Positions 1 through 6,112 of a DNA stretch of 6,112 nt are shown piece by piece. Source of the DNA: Lachnospiraceae bacterium (GTDB taxonomy: Bacteria; Bacillota; Clostridia; Lachnospirales; Lachnospiraceae); contig DPZM01000197.1 in assembly GCA_003535955.1 (NCBI GenBank), positions 1 to 6,112 on the forward strand, in the 5' to 3' direction. Both the position numbers and the translations under genes were made by a program. The first letter of the stretch is position 1. Every line of letters starts with the position of its first letter. A model generated the notes under the pieces. That model searched no databases. It saw nothing but the letters and a program-made list of their open reading frames with translations, and was not told where the DNA came from.

Positions 1-126
1 CAGCTTCTGGAGGGCGGAGGCGGAATGGTGACGGATTGCGTTGCCTGTGGTCAGTGTGAGAGTGTGTGCCCGCAGCATATAACTATCATTGAGAATCTGA
101 AAACGATTGCCGGGCATATAGGATGA
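1..126 (+). CDS. C-terminal end of aldo/keto reductase with 4Fe-4S ferredoxin motif (5' partial)
   Basis: Frame 1 is open from the window edge to TGA at 124-126 and gives 41 residues; the start lies upstream. The visible piece contains DCVACGQCESVCPQHI, a C-x2-C-x2-C-x3-CP cluster (Cys 13, 16, 19 and 23 of the fragment), followed by a short helical tail. From family knowledge, this Cys pattern followed by QHI and a short helix right at the C-terminus is typical of the large (about 370-390 aa) clostridial aldo/keto reductases that carry a C-terminal 4Fe-4S domain (COG1453-like). These are cytoplasmic NAD(P)H-linked oxidoreductases of mostly unknown substrate. The TIM-barrel catalytic part is outside the window, so another ferredoxin-tailed oxidoreductase cannot be excluded. 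The stop is 8 nt before the MATE start, so the two genes are probably co-transcribed. Given the reductive-release NRPS downstream, a role in reducing the released aldehyde is possible but inferred only from position. Confidence 0.75.
   Translation, partial: QLLEGGGGMVTDCVACGQCESVCPQHITIIENLKTIAGHIG
120..123 (+). promoter_or_regulatory. Weak ribosome binding site of the MATE gene
   Basis: AGGA lies 11 nt before the ATG at 135 and overlaps the end of the aldo/keto reductase gene, whose TGA is at 124-126. The match is short and the spacing a little long, so initiation may be helped by translational coupling with the upstream gene. No other purine-rich site fits this start better. Confidence 0.4.
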
Positions 127-134
127 ACTGAAAA

Positions 135-1835
135 ATGGAAAAGACCATTAATGATAAAAGTGAAAGGATATTTATCGGAAAAGCGTATATCAGGTATATA
201 ATACCGGCAGCGCTCGCCATGATCTTTGGTCAGCTGGCTCCGCTTGTGGATTCTGTATGCGTATCGGCTAAGTTGGGGGATACGGCGCTTTCGGCATTTT
301 CCACCGTATCACCCGTGTATTATTTCTTTAATATCATTGCAGTGCTTGGTGGAATGGGCGGCGGTATCGGTATTGCCAAGGCATCGGGTGCCGGAGAGAA
401 AAAAAGAGCCGGAAGGATGTTCACGGTTGCGGTGATATGGACCGCCGCAGCTGCGATTGTTCTGAGTGTGCTTTGTATTATTTTTATAGATCCCATCCTT
501 GTTTTTTTATGCGCAACGGCTGAAAACACCGGGTATGCCAAAGAATATCTGCTGGTGCTGCTTGCGGGGATGGTCTTCTATGTGCTGGAATTTGCGGGGG
601 CTTATATACTGACGGATGACAATGACCCGAATCTTGCGATGGCCGGCGGTATCGTGATGGGTATCGTAAATATGATCATTGACTGGATCGGCCTGTTTGT
701 TTTCGATCAGGGGATATGGGTGACCGCCTTTGGTACGGTTTTCGGTGCCTTTTGCGGAGTATGTGTGTTCCTGATACATTTTTGCAGGAAGGACAGGATG
801 TGCAGATTCATCTTTGACCGGAAGGGGTACGAAGCCCTGAAGATAAAGGAGATCATCATGCCGGGCACTCCCGAAGCCCTCATGTATCTCATAATCGTCT
901 TTCAGGTTCTGGCCGGGAATTTCGTGTTGAGCAGGGATATCGGAACAAGCGGGCTGGGAAATGCTGCTGTCATCGAAAATCTCGAGCTTATCGCAACTAT
1001 CATCATAGCAGGCATAAGCGAGGCAGTAATGCCCCTTGCGGCATCCTATCACGGAGAACGCAACGAGCACGGGCTGAGGCTTGTAAAGCGCTTTGCCCTG
1101 ACAATAGGAGTAATACTGCTGTTTCCCCTTGTCCTTTCCCTTTTGATATACCCCGAATGGCTGATGATATTCTTTTCGGTTGATGATCCCATCATGAGAG
1201 AGGTACTGCCGGGTTCTATCAGGATCATGTCCTTTGCTCAGCTTTTCGTGCTTGTAAATACCATATTTGTGAATTACTTAAGCTCTGTGGATGAAGAAAA
1301 AAAAGCAAATATCTCTTTTGTGATACAGGGTTTAATACAGATATTCTTTACACTTCTTCTGGCCCGGGTGCTGCCGCATGATGCGCCGTGGTATGCTACT
1401 CTTGCAGCAAATATCGCAGTGATCCTCTACTTTGCCTTTTACTGCAATATGTTCAGTGATCTGAAGCCTGACACAAAAACAGATCTTATGTATATCACCG
1501 GCGGATATGCGTCTTCGTCCGTAATAAAAGGATGGTCTGACGCCGCAAAAAAATATCTGTCAGAGGATGAATTTAAGACCGTTTGTTCAAAGCTTCTTTA
1601 TCCTTTTGAAAATGCACTGGATCCGAAAATAAAAGTGCGGTGCTCTTTTATAATAATTCAAAGCGATGTCGATGAGAGATCGGTCGTACTAAGGTACCTG
1701 GCAAAGCATGATATTACAGGTACACAGGGCGATACGGATGATGAAGACGAAAAAAGATACGGAGAAGTCATTTGCTCAGAGTTCAATTTTGCAAGAAGGA
1801 TGATAATATATTTTAAGGATCAAAAAGAGGGGTAG
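135..1835 (+). CDS. MATE-family multidrug/metabolite exporter with extra C-terminal domain
   Basis: This is a 566-residue integral membrane protein, predicted to be a cation-coupled (Na+ or H+) antiporter exporting a small organic molecule. About 12 hydrophobic segments form two halves (roughly residues 15-217 and 237-440), as in MATE proteins. The first half has the family pattern FGQLAPLVDS (Asp39) with a glycine-rich stretch at 71-86, and DDNDPNLAMA (161-170) before an N-x3-D motif (N179, D183). The second half has GISEAVMPLAASYHGERN (293-310), the usual mirror-image motif. MATE proteins are normally about 450 residues. Here a further ~126 residues (441-566) are hydrophilic, with an acidic run at 533-539, and I do not recognise them with confidence. 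The ATG at 135 precedes a normal short N-terminus. The gene ends 4 nt before the NRPS start, so it probably exports the NRPS product, but this is inferred from position. The MATE assignment is firm; the substrate is unknown. Confidence 0.93.
   Translation: MEKTINDKSERIFIGKAYIRYIIPAALAMIFGQLAPLVDSVCVSAKLGDTALSAFSTVSPVYYFFNIIAVLGGMGGGIGIAKASGAGEKKRAGRMFTVAVIWTAAAAIVLSVLCIIFIDPILVFLCATAENTGYAKEYLLVLLAGMVFYVLEFAGAYILTDDNDPNLAMAGGIVMGIVNMIIDWIGLFVFDQGIWVTAFGTVFGAFCGVCVFLIHFCRKDRMCRFIFDRKGYEALKIKEIIMPGTPEALMYLIIVFQVLAGNFVLSRDIGTSGLGNAAVIENLELIATIIIAGISEAVMPLAASYHGERNEHGLRLVKRFALTIGVILLFPLVLSLLIYPEWLMIFFSVDDPIMREVLPGSIRIMSFAQLFVLVNTIFVNYLSSVDEEKKANISFVIQGLIQIFFTLLLARVLPHDAPWYATLAANIAVILYFAFYCNMFSDLKPDTKTDLMYITGGYASSSVIKGWSDAAKKYLSEDEFKTVCSKLLYPFENALDPKIKVRCSFIIIQSDVDERSVVLRYLAKHDITGTQGDTDDEDEKRYGEVICSEFNFARRMIIYFKDQKEG
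1826..1832 (+). promoter_or_regulatory. Ribosome binding site of the NRPS gene
   Basis: AGAGGGG sits 7 nt before the ATG at 1840, directly ahead of the MATE stop codon TAG (1833-1835). This good Shine-Dalgarno match and spacing support the 1840 start. Because the site lies inside the end of the MATE gene, translation of the two genes may be coupled. Confidence 0.75.
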
Positions 1836-1839
1836 AGAA

Positions 1840-4800
1840 ATGGAAAAATATCCGCTTACACAGACACAACTTGGAATTTATTTTGACTGGCTCAAATTTC
1901 CCGATTCCACCATATACAATATACCTTGTCTTTACAGGCTTGGGGCACAGGTTGATATGGAAAAGTTAAAAAGTGCCCTGAAAAAGGTGGTGGAGGCTCA
2001 TCCGTATCTGTCAGTGTCTTTTGAAAAGGCTGAGAACGGTGATATCGTTGCGGTAAAGAATAGGACAGCATCAGTCATTATTCCGATAAAGAACGAAGAG
2101 CCTCAGATGGAGGAGCTGGTCCGTCCGTTTGATCTGCTGTCGAAGGAGCCTTTATACAGATGCTGCCTGTTTGACCATGAGAATGGGAAGTATCTGTTTC
2201 TCGATACTCATCACATCATAAGTGACGGTGCTTCCATAAGCATACTGCTTGAGGACATCAACCATGCGTATGACGGAAAGGAAGTGGCAGGAGAGACATA
2301 CACGGGTTTTGACAGGGCTGTTGATGAGGAAAAGATGAGGAGCACCGCCCGGTATGAAGCTGCAAAGTCATGGTACGACAGCATTTATAAGGGTTGCGAT
2401 GCCGTGACTCTCCCGCTGTATGAAAAAACGGATTCAAAGGAAACCATTGCTATTGATAACAGGTCAGGAAGCATTCCGGCAGACAGGGTGCGGGATTTCT
2501 GCTCGGAAAACAATGTGACCCCGAACGCATTTTTTACTGCGGCATTCGGTCTGGCACTCAAGGCATATACAGGAAGCGAAAGCGCAATATTTGCAACAAT
2601 ATATAACGGAAGGATAGACCAAAGGCTTGAACGGGCGGTGTCAATGTTTGTAAAAACATTACCGGTGATGATGTCGGCAGATCGGGAGGAGTCCGTGCTC
2701 TCATATATTGAAGGCTGCCAGGCTTATCTTGTAAATGCAATGATAAACGATATAGTCAGTTTTGCCGAGATACACAGGGATTACGGCATCAGTTCGGATG
2801 TGCTTTTTGCCTATCAGGGAGAACGAAAGGGTATGATGACCCTTTGCGGTGAGGATGCAACGGAAACCGAATTGCCCGTTTCTCAGGCAAAAGCTCCCTT
2901 CGGCCTTGATATAGCTCTCAAGGAAGAAAAGATCCTGTATCTGTTTGAATACGATCCGGCATGCTATACCGTCTATACCATTAACGGCTTCTGCGTGGTT
3001 CTTGACAATGTCATATCGGAAATGCTGGTAAAAGAAAAGCTTGGTGACATCTCCCTTGTTACAAGGGAAAATGAGGAGTCAATTAAAAATCTCTATGATA
3101 CAGCATTTCCTGTGGCGGAAAGGGCTGCGTACAGGCTATTGCAGGACGCTGCAACAAAAAATCCACAAAGACCTGCCCTGATTGCCGAAGACAGAACCCT
3201 TACCTACCGTGAGCTCAACGAGGAAGCAAACTGCGTCGGATATATACTCCGTGAAGAGGGAGCGGTCCCTGACTCGATCGTTGCCGTTTTGGCGGACAGA
3301 AACAGTTATGCATATGTGATGAGGCAGGGTGTATTAAAAAGCGGTGCCGCATTCTGTCCCATAGATCCCGAATATCCCGAGGACAGGATAAATTTCATAC
3401 TGAAGGATTCAGGGACGAATACAGTTATTACAGAGAAAAGGATAGCAGAGAAAAGAGCGGAGCTCTTTGAACACATCATAGCCTCCGGCGTGAAGGTATT
3501 ATACGTTGAAGACTGCATCACAGCATCCCATAGATCTGATCTGAATGTAAGTGTTCCTTATGATTCCCTGGCGTATGTTATATACACGTCAGGATCCACA
3601 GGCACGCCCAAGGGTGTTATGCTGACTAATAAAAACCTTGTTAATTTCGTCGATGATGACGAAAAGAACCACGAGATCAGGGGATATACGCAGTTGGCGC
3701 ATGTGAGCCTTGCAGTTGCGGCACTTACCTTTGATTTTTCCATCATGGAGGAATTTGTTCCGCTCTCGAACGGACTGACGGTGGTACTTGCAACGCATGA
3801 GGAGATAATGGATCCCAACCGTATTTCGGAGCTAATGATAAGGAATCATGTAGATGTAATGAGCTGTACGCCGGGATATATCATGAACATGCTGGATATG
3901 GATGTGTTCAGAAAAGCCGTGGCAGGATTAAAGTCCATCGATCTCGGAGCAGAGGCTTTCCCCCCGGCGCTTTTTTCAAAGCTTACCCGGATCGTTCCCG
4001 ATATCCACATCATGAACGGATACGGTCCCACGGAAGCGACCATAAGCTGTACCATGAAGGTTATCACCGAGACGGAAAATATCACGATAGGAATACCCAA
4101 CGTGAATGTAAGTGCGGCTACAGTGGATCGTGACGGCAGGCTCCAGATGCCCGGTGCCGTGGGTGAACTTGTGATCCTTGGAGACGGTGTGGGCCGGGGA
4201 TACATCGGAAGGGATGACCTTACCCAAAAGTGTTTTATCACCCTGTTGGGACAACGGGCATACAGGACAGGGGACCTTGTAAGAATCCTCTCCGACGGGC
4301 AGATAGAATACCACGGAAGGATAGACAATCAGGTCAAGCTTCGGGGACTTCGGGTGGAGCTTGGAGAGATAGAAAGCGTTCTGAACTCCTTTCCCGCTGT
4401 CCGATCGAGTATCGTGATAGTTGCAAAAAGGGAGACCGAATATCTGGCAGCTTATTTTACAGCTGATGAAAGGGTGGATATAGAAGCACTGAAAAAGCAT
4501 CTGGCTTCAAAACTGACTGCATATATGGTACCGCAGGCTTTTATGCAGCTTGACGAGATGCCGCTGACCGCAAACGGAAAGATCGATAAGAAATCGCTTC
4601 CCGAGATAAAAGGCACAGGAACAAACAGAAGGCTGAAAAAACCGGAAACAAAAATGCAGGAGAGGATCCTTGATCTCTTCAAAAAGACGTTGAATCTCGA
4701 CAATATCGGGATTGATGAAAGTTTCTTTGAGCTGGGAGGAACGTCTCTTACCGCAGCCAGACTTATGATGGCTGCCATGACAGACAATCTGCCCGTAGTA

Positions 4801-6090
4801 TTTCAGGATGTTTTTGAACATCCCACTGTGGAGGAGCTTTCAAAGCTTATTGAGGAAAAACTCGGTGAGGAAAGCGTTATCCTTGATATACCGTCAGATG
4901 AAAAAGTGGAGCCACAAAATGAAGAAGATCAGTACAGTGTGCTGAAATACAACACGGCCGAATATGTAAATGAGATAACCCCTGGTGATCTCGGGAATGT
5001 GCTCCTGACCGGTGCAACCGGATTTCTGGGCATCCACATACTGAAGGAACTTCTTTGCGGCCATACGAATAAGATATTCTGCCTTGTCAGAAGCACCAGA
5101 GTATCAGCCGGGGAAAGGCTTAAGTCGACCTTCTTTTATTATTTTGATGAGATCGATATTGCGACAGAGGACGACAGGTTAGTCGTGATCGACGGAGACA
5201 TAACCGATCCGGAAAGTGTAAAGAAACTTGAAGAACTCGATTTTGACACCGTAATAAACTGCGCCGCATGTGTAAAGCATTTTGCACAGCCGGAATATCT
5301 TAAGCGGATCAACGTATATGGTGTTGACAACCTGATCGATCTATGCATAAAGAAAAAGGCCCGGCTGATACAACTGTCAACGGTATCGGTTGCCGGTGAT
5401 AGTTTTAGGGACAGAGGCGGGAGAGATATTCTTACTGAAGACAGGCTTGAGATCGGGCAGGAGGTTGAATCCAACGGATATGTTTACTCTAAGTATCTTG
5501 CGGAAAAACATGTTATTAATGCCATTGCATCAAGCGGGCTTGATGCCAAGGTGATAAGGCTGGGAAATCTCATGAGCAGACACGTGGATGGCGAGTTCCA
5601 GATCAATTTCCATACCAACAACTTTATGAATACGTTAAAATCATATGTTTTCATGAAGAGCTTTCCGGTACAGGAGATGGATGAGGCTGATGAGCTGTCC
5701 CCCATAGATGAGGTGGCCAGGGCCGTGTTGCTTCTGTCAGGAACAGACAGAAAATTCACGGTATTTCATGCATATAATTCTCACAGTATCGAGATGGGAG
5801 ATTTCATCTATGCACTTTCGGAAAGCGGCTTTGATATCAGCGTGATCGGTGAGGATGACTTTGACAGGAAGCTGAAGGAGATGGTTGCAGACGAAGAACA
5901 CAATCATTTTGTGGCTCCATTGATAAACTACAATCTGGATGATGATGCCTTAAGGATCGAGAATGGGATCGAAAATGGGTTTACGGTAAAAGCACTCTAC
6001 AGACTTGGCTTCAAATGGTCCATAATCGATATGGATTATCTGAAAAAAACGGTAGAGATGCTGAAAACGCTTGGCTTCTTCGAAAGGTAA
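1840..6090 (+). CDS. Single-module NRPS with reductive release (C-A-T-R)
   Basis: This 1416-residue cytoplasmic megasynthase activates one amino acid, acylates it and releases it reductively. The C domain (~1-415) has HHIISDG at 124-130 with the catalytic second His (H125), and MFVKTLP at 269-275. The A domain (~428-930) has LTYREL (454-459), YTSGSTGTPKG (582-592), FDFS (631-634), NGYGPTE (726-732), YRTGDL (808-813), GRIDNQVKLRG (826-836) and NGKID (912-916, catalytic Lys914). The T domain (~938-1008) has FFELGGTSL with Ser969 as the phosphopantetheine site. The R domain (~1052-1416) has the nucleotide-binding TGATGFLG (1057-1064), STVSV (1180-1184), a YxxxK pair (Tyr1214, Lys1218) and SPIDEVARA (from 1287). 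All catalytic residues appear intact, with no frameshift. There is no epimerase or thioesterase domain; R replaces the thioesterase and yields an aldehyde or, after a second hydride, an alcohol. Lys2 and carboxylic acid reductases also end in A-T-R, but the active-looking C domain argues for a peptide or acyl-amino synthetase. The MATE gene lies 4 nt upstream. The product is unknown. Confidence 0.95.
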   Translation: MEKYPLTQTQLGIYFDWLKFPDSTIYNIPCLYRLGAQVDMEKLKSALKKVVEAHPYLSVSFEKAENGDIVAVKNRTASVIIPIKNEEPQMEELVRPFDLLSKEPLYRCCLFDHENGKYLFLDTHHIISDGASISILLEDINHAYDGKEVAGETYTGFDRAVDEEKMRSTARYEAAKSWYDSIYKGCDAVTLPLYEKTDSKETIAIDNRSGSIPADRVRDFCSENNVTPNAFFTAAFGLALKAYTGSESAIFATIYNGRIDQRLERAVSMFVKTLPVMMSADREESVLSYIEGCQAYLVNAMINDIVSFAEIHRDYGISSDVLFAYQGERKGMMTLCGEDATETELPVSQAKAPFGLDIALKEEKILYLFEYDPACYTVYTINGFCVVLDNVISEMLVKEKLGDISLVTRENEESIKNLYDTAFPVAERAAYRLLQDAATKNPQRPALIAEDRTLTYRELNEEANCVGYILREEGAVPDSIVAVLADRNSYAYVMRQGVLKSGAAFCPIDPEYPEDRINFILKDSGTNTVITEKRIAEKRAELFEHIIASGVKVLYVEDCITASHRSDLNVSVPYDSLAYVIYTSGSTGTPKGVMLTNKNLVNFVDDDEKNHEIRGYTQLAHVSLAVAALTFDFSIMEEFVPLSNGLTVVLATHEEIMDPNRISELMIRNHVDVMSCTPGYIMNMLDMDVFRKAVAGLKSIDLGAEAFPPALFSKLTRIVPDIHIMNGYGPTEATISCTMKVITETENITIGIPNVNVSAATVDRDGRLQMPGAVGELVILGDGVGRGYIGRDDLTQKCFITLLGQRAYRTGDLVRILSDGQIEYHGRIDNQVKLRGLRVELGEIESVLNSFPAVRSSIVIVAKRETEYLAAYFTADERVDIEALKKHLASKLTAYMVPQAFMQLDEMPLTANGKIDKKSLPEIKGTGTNRRLKKPETKMQERILDLFKKTLNLDNIGIDESFFELGGTSLTAARLMMAAMTDNLPVVFQDVFEHPTVEELSKLIEEKLGEESVILDIPSDEKVEPQNEEDQYSVLKYNTAEYVNEITPGDLGNVLLTGATGFLGIHILKELLCGHTNKIFCLVRSTRVSAGERLKSTFFYYFDEIDIATEDDRLVVIDGDITDPESVKKLEELDFDTVINCAACVKHFAQPEYLKRINVYGVDNLIDLCIKKKARLIQLSTVSVAGDSFRDRGGRDILTEDRLEIGQEVESNGYVYSKYLAEKHVINAIASSGLDAKVIRLGNLMSRHVDGEFQINFHTNNFMNTLKSYVFMKSFPVQEMDEADELSPIDEVARAVLLLSGTDRKFTVFHAYNSHSIEMGDFIYALSESGFDISVIGEDDFDRKLKEMVADEEHNHFVAPLINYNLDDDALRIENGIENGFTVKALYRLGFKWSIIDMDYLKKTVEMLKTLGFFER

Positions 6091-6101
6091 AGAGAATTGA
6101 G

Positions 6102-6110
6102 AAAAAGGAA
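6102..6110 (+). promoter_or_regulatory. Possible ribosome binding site of a further downstream gene
   Basis: The 22 bases after the NRPS stop contain AAAAAGGAA, a purine-rich stretch resembling a Shine-Dalgarno sequence, right at the window edge. No hairpin terminator is visible in these bases. The next gene, if it exists, starts outside the window, so this is only a hint that the operon continues. Confidence 0.25.
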
Positions 6111-6112
6111 CC

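Noticed and set aside
1..126. Separate small ferredoxin gene starting at the ATG at 25
   Set aside because: The frame is open to the window edge, no ribosome binding site is clear before the ATG, and only one 4Fe-4S cluster motif is present. The sequence matches the C-terminal tail of the larger aldo/keto reductase family.
507..1070. 187-codon open frame on the minus strand inside the MATE gene
   Set aside because: It lies wholly inside a clear MATE coding region, its translation has no recognisable domain, and it looks like a frame shadow.
3846..4500. Two long minus-strand open frames (160 and 174 codons) opposite the adenylation domain
   Set aside because: They overlap each other and a coding region with strongly conserved motifs. 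Their translations are low in recognisable structure, and I could make out no ribosome binding site for either.
1840..6090. Alpha-aminoadipate reductase (Lys2) or carboxylic acid reductase
   Set aside because: Both share the A-T-R ending, but the full C domain with an intact HHxxxDG motif, the NRPS-style A-domain core motifs and the exporter neighbour fit an NRPS better.
1..6112. CRISPR arrays, tRNA/rRNA genes, insertion sequences, attachment sites, long repeats
   Set aside because: Coding sequence fills nearly the whole window, and I saw no spaced repeats, terminal inverted repeats, transposase motifs or RNA-gene signatures. A computed repeat search was not possible here.

Overview
The window looks like part of a biosynthetic operon from a low-to-moderate GC Firmicute, most likely a gut or rumen Clostridia/Lachnospiraceae-type bacterium. 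I base this on AGG/AGA and ATA codon use, the GAGG-type ribosome binding site, the clostridial style of the aldo/keto reductase tail and the style of the NRPS domains. The genus is inference. All three genes lie on the + strand and are tightly packed, with 8-nt and 4-nt gaps. No promoter or terminator is visible between them, so they are probably co-transcribed.

Layout: (1) bases 1-126 hold the last 41 codons of an aldo/keto reductase-type oxidoreductase ending in a 4Fe-4S ferredoxin motif. (2) Bases 135-1835 encode a 12-TM MATE-family exporter with an unusual ~126-residue soluble C-terminal tail. (3) Bases 1840-6090 encode a 1416-residue single-module non-ribosomal peptide synthetase with domain order condensation - adenylation - carrier (T/PCP) - terminal thioester reductase (C-A-T-R). 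Only 22 bases follow it, with a possible ribosome binding site at the edge suggesting that the operon continues.

How the parts may work together (inference): the NRPS activates one amino acid, its condensation domain attaches an acyl or peptidyl donor to it, and the R domain releases the product with NAD(P)H as an aldehyde, or as an alcohol after a second reduction. The MATE protein is the obvious candidate exporter, and the aldo/keto reductase could act on the released carbonyl. The likely product is a small N-acylated or peptidyl amino-aldehyde or derivative. Peptide aldehydes from gut Clostridia are known protease inhibitors, so this class is biologically interesting. The product, the amino acid specificity and the donor cannot be fixed from the sequence alone.
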